DNA of 64,000 bases, taken from the NCBI RefSeq assembly GCF_030034735.1, contig NZ_CP125370.1, positions 4,092,001-4,156,000 on the forward strand, written 5' to 3'. The notes under the pieces were generated by a model, which had not been told where the DNA came from, ran no database searches, and saw nothing but the letters and a program-made list of their open reading frames with translations. This document shows positions 1 to 8,484 of this stretch, piece after piece. The DNA comes from Paenibacillus sp. RC334. GTDB lineage: Bacteria; Bacillota; Bacilli; Paenibacillales; Paenibacillaceae. Position 1 is the first letter of the stretch, and each line of letters begins with the position of its first letter. Made by a program: the position numbers and the translations under genes.

Positions 1-901
1 CCTTTGCATACATCTTCATAAACCACGTATATCTTCTCATATCCTCGAGTTCACCTTTAGCATCAGCCAATTTAGCCAGGATGGTATTGAAGAACTGTTC
101 TCTTTCTGAACCCTCTATAAATCGATTCAATCGTAATGTTGAATGGGAAGTTACATTGTCCTTTAATTCCAAGTTGATCAACTCACTCAGGATATCTCTA
201 GCTTCCTTAAATTCACGATTACTTAAATGAACACGATCTGCCAAATGCTCAAACCAGTCAAATGAATTGTCTTTACTGCCAATATCCCAGACACAACTGT
301 CGTAGTAAATAGGCATCTCGTCTATGATCACCAATCGTTTCCACTTATGTACTTCTTTAAATCGAGCATCATCTTTCTTATTCTTAGCTCGCTGCGGGTA
401 ATATAATAAATAGTTATTCATGTGCTCATCATCTAACATCAAATCTCGAAGTCTTTGCTGAGGAATGCATAAAATTTGATACTTTCTCATGGTATCTATC
501 ACTTTATGAATCTCATCAGAATTGACATATGCAATGGCATCTGGTATTTCATGTTGCTTGGCAAATTCAGAGACATCCTTATATACATTATTCTTCATCG
601 TGTCGTTATTATTAAACACAAGCAATAGCGGATACTTTTCATGTTGATTTGAAGCATTTTTCTTTAATAGACTCTTGCATAGAACATTTAATGCTGTACT
701 TTTCCCTGTGCCGGGAGCAGAATTAACTACCCATGACAAATAGGATTCTTCATTTTCAGATTCATCCATATTCATTTGAAATCCCTTATGTATAAACCTT
801 GATAATGCATGATATGTCGCCATAAATGCTTCTTCGTGGAGACTTTTCATATGCGAATGAGAAATATAAGCTTCCAGATTGCCCCATTGATTCACTGCCA
901 A
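1..901 (-). CDS. P-loop NTPase of the mobile element, 3' end beyond the window
   Basis: The reading frame is open from a TTG start at 901 to the left edge, so the C-terminus is missing. The start is preceded by AAGGAG ten bases upstream and lies after the stop of the small gene at 916. Visible motifs are a Walker A (SAPGTGKST, about residues 58-66) and a Walker B (RLVIIDEMP, about residues 195-203), both normal for a P-loop ATPase. The text between them is Asp/Lys/Asn-rich and soluble, with no membrane segment. It is the most downstream visible gene of the leftward ParB-polymerase block, so a role in replication, partition or transfer of the element is an inference. I cannot assign a family beyond P-loop NTPase. 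Confidence 0.75.
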   Translation of the reverse strand, partial: MAVNQWGNLEAYISHSHMKSLHEEAFMATYHALSRFIHKGFQMNMDESENEESYLSWVVNSAPGTGKSTALNVLCKSLLKKNASNQHEKYPLLLVFNNNDTMKNNVYKDVSEFAKQHEIPDAIAYVNSDEIHKVIDTMRKYQILCIPQQRLRDLMLDDEHMNNYLLYYPQRAKNKKDDARFKEVHKWKRLVIIDEMPIYYDSCVWDIGSKDNSFDWFEHLADRVHLSNREFKEARDILSELINLELKDNVTSHSTLRLNRFIEGSEREQFFNTILAKLADAKGELEDMRRYTWFMKMYAK

Positions 902-915
902 ATCAGATTCACTCC

Positions 916-1086
916 TTATATTTTCGGTTTCTTAATTTCCTCTACAGCCTGTTGAAATTCTTCATTAATAGCATACAGCCAAAATTTTTGATGCTTATCA
1001 ATCGTCAAAGCACGAGTAATGTACCGGATATTTTTATCCTGCAATTTCCGCATCATCTGACCATCGTAACAATAAAAATAGCTCAT
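916..1086 (-). CDS. 56-residue DUF5659-like protein
   Basis: A small ATG-started gene with a strong ribosome site (GAGAGGAGTGAATCTAA before ATG). The product begins MSYFYCYDGQMMRKL and contains NIRYITRALTIDKHQKFWLY, then a short helical tail ending in KKPKI. The pattern of a YFYCYD start, a following YIT-AL strand and an aromatic W-L-Y strand resembles the small DUF5659 family of phage and element proteins, whose function is unknown. Its stop overlaps the ribosome site of the NTPase at 901, so the two are probably translated together. A 30-nt element found again upstream of parB ends about 45 bases before this start. Confidence 0.6.
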   Translation of the reverse strand: MSYFYCYDGQMMRKLQDKNIRYITRALTIDKHQKFWLYAINEEFQQAVEEIKKPKI

Positions 1087-1130
1087 TTAGATTCACTCCT
1101 CTCATTTGTGGATCGCACCCATATATTAGA

Positions 1131-1160
1131 TGTCACCCAAGCGCCCGTGTTAACAGGCGC
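1131..1160 (-). repeat. 30-nt conserved upstream element, copy 1
   Basis: Thirty bases identical to 2378-2407. On the transcribed (minus) strand it starts GCGCC, contains the palindrome TGTTAACA, closes with GGCGC and ends TTGGGTGACA. The GCGCC/GGCGC arms can form a hairpin. It sits 45 bases upstream of the start of the 56-residue gene. No poly-T follows, so it is not a classical terminator. Confidence 0.85.
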
Positions 1161-1165
1161 TATAT

Positions 1166-1179
1166 GTGTCACGTGACAC
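1166..1179. promoter_or_regulatory. 14-bp perfect palindrome
   Basis: GTGTCACGTGACAC reads the same on both strands. It lies between the stop of the 37-residue gene and the 30-nt element, upstream of the 56-residue gene. It could be a binding site (for example for the adjacent ParB-like protein) or part of a larger hairpin with TGTCA/TGACA arms around the 30-nt element. The protein that binds is not known. Confidence 0.5.
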
Positions 1180-1182
1180 CAT

Positions 1183-1296
1183 TTACTCCATGGCCAGCAA
1201 TTCATCAAGTATGTCATCCGTTGAAACATGATTCTCTTTGGCAATATGATCTAATTGTTGCTTATAAAATTTGATTTCTTCCGTTAATGTTTCCAA
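1183..1296 (-). CDS. 37-residue acidic helical protein
   Basis: TTG start at 1296 with a good ribosome site (AGAGGACAAATCA before TTG); in-frame stops lie just upstream, which fixes the start. The product (start METLTEEIKFYK, end ILDELLAME) is almost all charged helix. The spacing IKFYKQQLDHIA ... DDILDELL is loosely like the Spo0E aspartyl-phosphatase family, but the SQxLD signature is absent, so this is only a resemblance. It follows parB by 22 bases and belongs to the same transcript. Confidence 0.45.
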   Translation of the reverse strand: METLTEEIKFYKQQLDHIAKENHVSTDDILDELLAME

Positions 1297-1318
1297 TGAT
1301 TTGTCCTCTAAAGAATCG

Positions 1319-2329
1319 CTATATTTTTTTGCATTTTATCAATTCATCTTGAAAGCTATGTAAATTCCATTTTTCTTCGATGTTGATATTAGAGTGAAAG
1401 AGTTCATTTCGCATCTCATCCCAAAATTTTTCAACCATCCACGGTCTGAATTCGGAATCAAAATCATCTTTATTTTTTTCCAAATCATAAACAACTGCAA
1501 AATCAATATCTTCTTCTGTTATGTTGGAGATATGAAGATGATTGATAATACAATTCATTTGAGCGGTTAAAGCGAATCCTCTATTTTTAGAAACAACCAC
1601 AGAACCAAGACCCTTATAATTCAAAATAGGCGAGATGATTAAATCATAATGCCAACCATCCACCCAGCTCTTGACTTCGTTTACGGTTAGTTTTTCTTTT
1701 TTTATGTCATGTTTCTCCCAAAAGGAACTATGAAATTTCAATTGATAGTTTTCAAAATGACTTTCTTCTTTCTGTGAACGGTCTTCATGAATGAATTTTG
1801 ATGTCGGTTTGTTTTTTAGCAATCTGTTCAAAAACGATTCCATTTTCAATAGTTGCTTGGCATGGCCGTCCGAAATATATCCTTCTGCAATCCAATCGTG
1901 AATAAAAGGTAATAGTTTCAATAATCTTAAACGGATTGTAACGAAGGCTCTGTTTTTACTCACTTTTTTGGCAATTTGATCATGCGTGTATCCTCTTTGT
2001 ACATACTCATAAAATGCATGAGCTTCTTCAATAGGAGTCATTTGCTCCCGTTGAATATTTTCAATGACAGATAAATGAAAAGCTTCTTCATCGCTCAATT
2101 CTTTTACTTTCACTGCAATCGTATCCAGTTCAGCCATTTGACTAGCTCGATATCTGCGTTCCCCTTGAACAATTTCATACTGACTTCCCAGTGGTCTGAC
2201 TAGTATGGCTTCTTGTAAACCATCGCTTACAATGGATGCTGCCAGTTCCTGCAAAGACTCCTCGTTAAAATGCTTACGTGGCTGATTCGGATTGGTCACG
2301 ATCTGGCTTAATTTTAATGTGATGTTCAA
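1319..2329 (-). CDS. ParB/Spo0J-like partition or nucleoid-occlusion-type protein
   Basis: 336 residues from a TTG start at 2329 (AAGGGAG ten bases upstream). The N-terminal ParB domain is clear: NPNQPRKHF (residues 12-20), a G-ERRYRAS motif near 56-62 (the CTP-binding box of ParB) and ENIQREQMTP near 90-100. A helix-turn-helix follows (GYTHDQIAKKVSKN then RLRLLKLL). The C-terminal half (170-336) does not look like a Spo0J dimerisation domain and is unfamiliar. Known members bind parS DNA and segregate plasmids or chromosomes, or act as element regulators. Here it lies between the polymerase and the small genes, so it is probably the partition or regulatory protein of the element. It may recognise one of the palindromes nearby; that is inference. 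Confidence 0.85.
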   Translation of the reverse strand: MNITLKLSQIVTNPNQPRKHFNEESLQELAASIVSDGLQEAILVRPLGSQYEIVQGERRYRASQMAELDTIAVKVKELSDEEAFHLSVIENIQREQMTPIEEAHAFYEYVQRGYTHDQIAKKVSKNRAFVTIRLRLLKLLPFIHDWIAEGYISDGHAKQLLKMESFLNRLLKNKPTSKFIHEDRSQKEESHFENYQLKFHSSFWEKHDIKKEKLTVNEVKSWVDGWHYDLIISPILNYKGLGSVVVSKNRGFALTAQMNCIINHLHISNITEEDIDFAVVYDLEKNKDDFDSEFRPWMVEKFWDEMRNELFHSNINIEEKWNLHSFQDELIKCKKI

Positions 2330-2377
2330 ATGATGATATCTCCCTTATTTTTGGATTCGTATATATAACGTTCTAGC

Positions 2378-2407
2378 TGTCACCCAAGCGCCCGTGTTAA
2401 CAGGCGC
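2378..2407 (-). repeat. 30-nt conserved upstream element, copy 2
   Basis: Identical to 1131-1160 over thirty bases, here 49 bases upstream of the parB start and 26 bases after the polymerase stop. The flanks differ, but both copies have TGTCA on one side and TGACA on the other, so each can form a two-part stem. Both copies stand at almost the same distance from a start codon, which fits a promoter, operator or RNA leader more than a chance repeat. Confidence 0.85.
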
Positions 2408-2432
2408 CTATCATGACACACTATGATTCAAT

Positions 2433-5400
2433 TTATCCGATATGGACTATCGCCTTAAAGCTTGATTTCGTTACTTTTTCAATCCTGATAAATTCAATTG
2501 TCGCTCCGTCAAAATCTAGTAAGGATAACTCCTCATCTCGACGAATGGCCTGATCTCTCGGAATTATACATTTCCTTTCCCCATGCTCATCTACAATATG
2601 AACATAGTTATGCTCGACCACCTGAATCAGCAATTTCTTACCCAAAACCTGGTCAGCTATCAACTGGGATTCTTCCTCCGACTTTTTCAATGTGCTAAAG
2701 CCGAGCGAGTAATTCCTCAATGTTCGTCTTGTACTTCTCCCATCCAGCAAAGAAGGCGTATTACTGATTTGTACTACGGTTTCTCGTTCAGCTTCATACC
2801 CGATAAAATACTGCCCCATGATTTCAAATAATGAATACACACCATCCGGCACATTCAATGGAAACTCCACATTATCAATGGTAGCGATGCCAGCGTGAAC
2901 GGAAAGATCTTTGCCTTCTACATTACGATTCGTGAGCCGGTTCACTCTTCGTACTTCCCTCTTCACCACATTTTCATGCTGCTTTAGATTTTCCAGTAGT
3001 CCATCTACAAATAGCCATGCAAAGGAGTACGTTCCATAATTTTGATAAGCGATCTCCACAGCTACACTCGCAAGTATTGAAGGGTACGGACAAATCTCCT
3101 CACACTGAGCCTTGTACTTCTCTCTTAACTTGGCGTATTCAGCACTGATCGCTTTCCGAGTATCATTATCTCGTTCCCATTTTTTTAGTTCATTAAATTG
3201 CTTTTGGCGGTGATTAATTTGGTTTTTCTGCTTATTGTATTCTTTATACAGCAGTTCAATACGAGCTAGATAGTTCAGAAACTTCGGCTGGCTTACCTTG
3301 CTCATATCCTGTAACAATTGTCTCGTACTCTCGATACCCAAAATCGATTGATCCAGTTTGCCATCTTTCATCTGGAACTTGTCATCTATGTACTTTTCTA
3401 CCACAACACAAAATTGATTAAACGGCGATTTCTTCGAGTACTGATAATCATCCGCTTTGCCACCATTCACAAAACGAAAGAAATACGGCATTTGGATAGC
3501 CAGACGATCCAGCACATATGGAATCTCTACTTCCAACCCATTTTTGGTCGCATCAATGATTTGACCTTGGAGAAATTTTAAAACTGAGTTTTCCAAAACG
3601 CGTGCTTGAAGGCTCCCTTCCTCCAAAGCCAAATTCTGAAAATACGTATTCACATTCGTACATCTGCCCGTCAGGTTATGTAGACTTTTCAGCTCCATCT
3701 TGACGATACTGTCCATATTATTCGGTACTGGGGCAGCTACTTTTTTATCATCCTCATTGATGATGGTAGGAGCATCAATCACGGCTGAGAGTATGGTGGG
3801 ATCATTGGTACATAGAGCCGTATCTCCGTCCACATCTCCTAGTCCGAGCCTTGCAAGTGTTAAATCACAACAGTTCAGAACAATCACATTATCTAAATGA
3901 CGTATATATCGGTTATGTACTTGTACAAAATCTAGCTTACCGACTTCATTAAATATCGTTAGCGGTGAACGGAATAGCGCATGCATTCCACGTTTCCGAT
4001 TCATAAAAGCCTGGTTCTTCTTCAGCACACCTGTAACTGGATATCCGCTGGCATGCTCCATAAATGCAATCGGATCGTTGGTCAAATAAAAGTAGCTGCC
4101 ACGGATCGGGATGCGACCTTTCAACATATCCTGTACTTTCAGCATCGCTTGCTTCACGATGAATTTACGGACGTTTCCGTCATACAACATTAGTTCATTC
4201 AAATCAATAGCTTGAATGATTTCATTGATAAATTGTTTCTTCTGACCTCGTTCTATTTCATCTTCCTGTTCGTCAGGTTCTTCATCTACATCTTTCGGTT
4301 CATCGTCTTCTTGGACTAGCATATGTAGGAAAGCTTTCGTGTAAGCAATATCTCGAAGCCACTTTCCATGGGTGTCATTCTTTTGTCCATGTAGTACACG
4401 TTTGATGACATCCATTAGAGGCGTAGCTAATTGAAATAAGTCGTTCAGTGTAAGATTCAGCGCATGAATATATTGATATGTCAGTGGTGTGTAGGCGTTC
4501 ATCTGGTATGCTGGCTTCGCATAATTGGCGACCCAAAAGTGATTATGATTATGTACTTTCAGTAATTCTTCATATTCCGTTATACTCTCGAACAAACACT
4601 TAGGCTTAGCTTCTCCCTCACTGTATTGATGCCATGCTTTGAAGCAGGATTTCGTGAGGATGAGATCAATAGGACGACCCTGTTTGTCGATGATCGGCTG
4701 TGATTCACCAAAAACATCTATTATTTCTGTAACACTATTTTCATTGAACCATTTCAACAGATCGAACCGGATAAAGTTACCTTTGATATATGGAAGTCTT
4801 CCCTGAACTGCATTAGGTGAATAGGATAGGTTCAGGTGCTGTCCGATACGCTCTGCAAACTGGAAGCTCATTAAACCTTGACCATCAAAAAAACTGGACA
4901 TTCTTATTTTCATACTTTGGATACTCCACTCGCTTGAAACCGATGGACTCTTCATTAATAGTGATGATTGGGATCTCTTCAGTTTGCTCGATGGAATAGC
5001 AAGGATATAGTTCGTCATCATACATAACTGAACGATCAGGCAAAGGAACTGCTTCTAGTTTCACACGACGATTTACTTTATTCCACCCATTGAAGGTTTT
5101 GAAATCTGATTGATCGGGAACGGACTTTGTACGACCATTCCTCAAGATCGTTTTATTCGGTATACGTTCTAATTTATGTAAGTGTTCTTTTGATGGCTTT
5201 AATTCTTTCTTCGCTTTGAAATATTCACGTTGCTTCGTCTTTTCATCGAATATTAAATTCTGTTGCTCCAAATCTTCAGCATACTTTTCCACTTTCCATA
5301 CATCCTCAATGATCGTTTTCTTTTCATAATCTGGAATAACGACGATACGTGGAATATACGGGACTGGTTGTGCTGCTGAACGACTCACACCAAGAGCTGC

Positions 5401-5832
5401 TTCCCATTTATGGATATTGGTGAGTGGTGGCATTTTACCGAGTGTAATGCGTCGATACAGATCAGCAGCATACTTCTCCTGGATAAATTCTGTCCTCTGA
5501 GTATGTCCCATCGCAGGTGACTTAATCGAACGGACATATTTCTCTCCATTATAGTAGATACCTTCTCGCAGCATACGTTCAAACAAAGCAAGTTGGCATG
5601 GATCATCTTCATCAATTTGATCAGCTTTGAGCATGAAGAATACATCGGTAACATCGGTGGAAGGATCACGTTCTGCTACGACTCGCTTGAGTTGATCGAG
5701 ATAGATACTGTCAGACACAGTGATGGTACGAGTACTGGATTGTGGTGCGTTAAATTGGTCACCTACATGAGTGATCTCCTTAAAGTGGAACAAATTGACT
5801 TGGCATTGATTTCGTGTTGGATTAGTGGACAA
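2433..5832 (-). CDS. Single-chain RNA polymerase of the QDE-1/YonO (cellular RdRP-like) superfamily, reading frame interrupted at 4887-4893
   Basis: Two overlapping frames make one protein: 5832-4885 (315 residues) and the downstream frame to 2433. They meet in a run of seven T (minus strand) that reads CAG TTT TTT TGA; removing one T gives a single frame of about 1,132 residues. The joined text across the break is FFDGQGLMSFQFAERIG followed by SYSPNAVQGRLPYIKG, which mirrors the DGxG-to-S-A-x-Q-x-R-x-G-G-Y-K-G block of eukaryotic RNA-dependent RNA polymerases. About residue 664 comes LGLGDVDGDTAL, the catalytic D-x-D-G-D loop of the second double-psi barrel, preceded by FRSPLTIFNEV and IVLNCCDL as in that family. 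Relatives include QDE-1 (RNA-dependent) and phage SPbeta YonO (DNA-dependent), so the template is uncertain. It is the first gene after an SOS-type promoter and heads the ParB/NTPase block. Confidence 0.85.
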
Positions 5833-5913
5833 ATTTTGGCCTCCTGTTTATTGGTTTGAGTGATATGACTGTGAACGTTTTCCCTATGAGTTCTGTCCAT
5901 GCAGCATCAATAG

Positions 5914-5961
5914 GGAACAAACGTTCTTATTCATTGTATCGAATTTACGTTCGTATTGCAA
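5914..5961 (-). promoter_or_regulatory. Sigma-A promoter with two LexA (SOS) boxes driving the polymerase block
   Basis: On the minus strand TTGCAA (5961-5956) and TACAAT (5938-5933) are separated by exactly 17 bases. The spacer contains CGAACGTAAATTCG (5953-5940), one base off the Bacillus LexA/DinR box CGAAC-N4-GTTCG. Just downstream of the -10 is AGAACGTTTGTTCC (5927-5914) with a perfect GAAC-N4-GTTC core. Repressor at either box would block the promoter. The start codon is at 5832, about 100 bases downstream. A DNA-damage-induced operon is the natural reading, not yet shown. Confidence 0.75.
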
Positions 5962-6017
5962 GAGATTATATTCAAGATTTTTTGTAAAAAAAGAGGATAA
6001 AATTTCAAGAGGGAGCT

Positions 6018-6045
6018 AGAAAAACCGAGGGCAACATACCCTCGG
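6018..6045 (-). terminator. Rho-independent terminator, leftward
   Basis: Minus strand CCGAGGG-loop-CCCTCGG with a 7-bp stem and 7-nt loop followed by TTTTT. It insulates the SOS promoter of the element from leftward transcription coming from the SF0329-like gene. Confidence 0.8.
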
Positions 6046-6455
6046 CTATCTATGATATAAATGAAACAAACTGAAATTATTATAATATCTACTCACACGT
6101 TTTTGGTATATTACTTTTAAAATCGTGCGTTTTTCGCAGAAAATTGATTAAATCCACGGAATGCTGGGATTAAACATTTTAAAAACACAAAAATAATTAT
6201 TGATCTTCAATAAATGAAAATGTAATCAGCAAGTAAATAAGCATTAAAATAGAAACGTGAGCTGTTGGAGTCCCAATACCTATTTACTCATTTTAAACCC
6301 TTGAATACCAAGATTGTAACACTCTACTACATGTGTTTGTGTGTCCAGTGAGAACAACACTGATACGATGCGCCCCCATCAAATGAAAAGCCGACGACCT
6401 GAATCGAACAGGTTTATCTAGTCTTGAATACTCTTTCAATGAAAGTTATTTATTT
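6046..6455. other. AT-rich non-coding stretch at the element/chromosome boundary
   Basis: About 410 bases with no supportable gene. It carries the tRNA T-arm-like fragment (6389-6413) and a small palindrome (CTTTCA/TGAAAG near 6432-6444). The composition is visibly lower in GC than the genes to the right. I see no integrase or direct repeat in it. Confidence 0.5.
6389..6413 (-). other. tRNA 3'-end-like fragment, possible att scar
   Basis: On the minus strand ACCTG-TTCGATT-CAGGT is a perfect T-psi-C arm (5-bp stem, 7-nt loop starting TTCGA), followed by CGTCGGC and T as a 7-nt acceptor strand plus discriminator. No anticodon arm or 5' acceptor strand is found upstream, so it is not a complete tRNA. 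Integrative elements commonly leave such a 3' tRNA piece at one end. The assignment is tentative. Confidence 0.4.
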
Positions 6456-7025
6456 TCATAACGTACTACGCCGTAGTTCATAAAAATACTGCACAATTGG
6501 ATGCTTTAACTTCATCTTCTCGGTCATGTTTAATATTCGCTTTTTTCCAACTCGTCTGTCCACTAAAGCTAGAATATTCAATAAGATATCATTACTCTCT
6601 AAGCTTTCCTCTATAGAAATAGATAAAAACTTATTAGCTACAGCGATAAAATTTGATTTACTTAATGAGGCCTGTGCTGACAAAAGCTCCTTTGCATGTT
6701 CTGATATTTTTCTACCTCTTGCAATTACTTTTAGACGATCCTCCGGGACGTTTTCATTAGTATCTTTTCTGACCGCTTCAATTTCTTCATTGCTGATTGG
6801 AACTTGGATCTCTGGATCATTCTTGATTTCCAACTCCGTCTGATACCATTTGATTGGACTAGTGATATCATTCATATTGAGTATGTTCTTCTTATCTACA
6901 GTTATATAACAAATTCCATACTTATCAGGCAAATAACGGTAACTGGTAGCTCGGTATTCGACCCTTCCGTCTAACGCAGGACAGAGGAAGCTCTCCAGTT
7001 GTTGCTTCAATTTACTCCAGGACAT
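6456..7025 (-). CDS. SF0329-family-like protein of unknown function
   Basis: 189 residues starting MSWSKLKQQLESFLCPAL, with a following RVEYRATSYRYLPDKYG segment and an ending VQYFYELRRSTL. This N-terminal pattern recalls the conserved SF0329 family of Firmicutes, which has no known function. There is no signal peptide or membrane segment. It follows dus on the same strand with about 50 bases between. Its C-terminal 13 residues recur as an isolated remnant at 8301-8345, so a second copy once existed. Confidence 0.65.
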   Translation of the reverse strand: MSWSKLKQQLESFLCPALDGRVEYRATSYRYLPDKYGICYITVDKKNILNMNDITSPIKWYQTELEIKNDPEIQVPISNEEIEAVRKDTNENVPEDRLKVIARGRKISEHAKELLSAQASLSKSNFIAVANKFLSISIEESLESNDILLNILALVDRRVGKKRILNMTEKMKLKHPIVQYFYELRRSTL

Positions 7026-7078
7026 ATATCCTCCTATGTTTTCAATGCCTACTAACAGCCCGTCCCCAACTTGGCAAT

Positions 7079-8069
7079 TTAATTTCCACGTTCCTCTACC
7101 TCATCATGATCCTTGCTTCCAAACTCATCAAGCAATGTACGCACTTCACTTGTTGATTTGGCGTTCATTAAGCTGTTTCTGAGTTCACTTGCCCCTCGGA
7201 ATCCACGGACATATATTTTGAAGAAGCGGGCAAGAGGGCTGAACGAACGTGGCTCCTGCGCTGAATAATGATCATGGAGATCTAGATGAAGCCGCAGCAG
7301 TTCAAGCAATTCCTCACTGCTGTGTTCCTTCGGCTCCTTCTCAAACGCAAATGGATTCTGGAAAATACCACGCCCAATCATAATGCCATCCACTCCATAT
7401 TGCTCAGCGAGCTTCAAGCCAGTCTGACGGTCCGGAATATCTCCGTTAATGGTCAGCAGTGTATCTGGTGCCACCTCATCACGAAGTTTCTTAATCTCCG
7501 GAATCAGTTCCCAGTGAGCGTCTACTTTGCTCATTTCCTCTCTTGTCCGCAGATGAATGGACAAATTCACAATGTCTTGTTTCATAATATGGGTCAACCA
7601 GTCGCGCCATTCGTCTACGGTAGTGAAACCGAGCCTTGTTTTTACACTCACGGGCAATCCCCCGGCTTTCGCGGCTTGGATAATATCCGTTGCGATTTCT
7701 GGACGGCAGATCAGACCGCTTCCCTTCCCATTCTCGGCTACATTCGCTACAGGACAACCCATATTAATATCGATGCCTTTGAAGCCTTCTTTCGCCATAC
7801 CGATGCTCATTTCACGAAAGTATTCCGGCTTATCTCCCCAGATATGGGCCACCATGGGCTGTTCATCCTCTGTAAAAGTCAAACGCCCGCGTACACTTTT
7901 GTTCCCCTCCGGGTGACAATAACTCTCTGTATTCGCAAACTCCGTAAAAAACACATCCGGTCTGGCTGCTTCACTTACGACATGGCGAAACACAACATCC
8001 GTCACATCTTCCATCGGTGCCAGTATAAAAAAAAGGTCGTGGCAAATCACGCCAAAAATTATTCGTCAT
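7079..8069 (-). CDS. dus: tRNA-dihydrouridine synthase, frame broken by one base in an A/T run
   Basis: FMN-dependent reduction of uridine in tRNA D-loops. The protein has the family signatures [15 protein letters not shown] near the N-terminus, the catalytic-cysteine stretch [16 protein letters not shown], the NGDI strand and [13 protein letters not shown]. The normal start is ATG at 8069 with GGAG eight bases before it, giving [14 protein letters not shown]. The frame then fails in a run of eight T (minus strand, 8034-8027) and resumes as FILAPMED. With seven T the gene is a continuous 329 residues, the usual length. From 8050 an alternative start gives a nearly complete protein without the proper N-terminus. 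Sequence error is more likely than real inactivation, because the rest is intact. Confidence 0.9.
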
Positions 8070-8264
8070 ATCAAAAACTCCTCTATAAATACCAGGACAA
8101 ATCTTTGGCCCCAAAATGGTAAAGCTAACCTGTTCATGTCCTTGCTTCTTCTTCACATATAACATGTTTAAGCAACGTAGTTCAAACGGCAGTATATGTT
8201 AAGCATAGACATCTAAATGAGTATATCATACCCAATAGAGGAGCATACTCCCCAAAAGACTCGC

Positions 8265-8292
8265 AAAAAAAGGAAGAGCGCCGCCCCTCCTT
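8265..8292 (-). terminator. Rho-independent terminator, leftward
   Basis: Minus strand AAGGAGGGG-CGGCG-CTCTTCCTT, nine pairs including two G-U, followed by seven T. It directly follows the SF0329-like remnant and looks like that lost gene's own terminator. Confidence 0.8.
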
Positions 8293-8300
8293 GCCATCTT

Positions 8301-8345
8301 CTATAATGTACTGCGCCGCAGTTCATAGAAATACTGCACGGCATA
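8301..8345 (-). pseudogene. 3'-end remnant of a second SF0329-like gene
   Basis: Minus strand codes for YAVQYFYELRRSTL and a stop, matching the last 13 residues of the intact gene at 6456-7025 (VQYFYELRRSTL) with silent changes. Nothing homologous lies upstream, so only the tail and its terminator survive. Confidence 0.75.
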
Positions 8346-8484
8346 ACTTCCCCCAGCTTACGCCGTTCCCAAGCGAATGGCTTAAAAAAAGAGCCGAGGA
8401 ATAGGGTAGTTCCTTATTGAATTAACGTTCACCGTTAGTAATTCACTCCAACCTCATTTACTTGATCCATTAATAATTTTGGCT

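Noticed and set aside
826..1176. Open frame on the plus strand over the NTPase start and small gene
   Set aside because: No ribosome site, and it lies opposite three minus-strand genes with good motifs and ribosome sites.
7286..8122. 278-residue plus-strand frame opposite dus
   Set aside because: It is the antisense shadow of dus, whose family motifs are unambiguous.
8431..8445. GAAT-N4-GTTC resembling a LexA box
   Set aside because: One mismatch, downstream of the cupin gene end and not in a promoter; probably chance.
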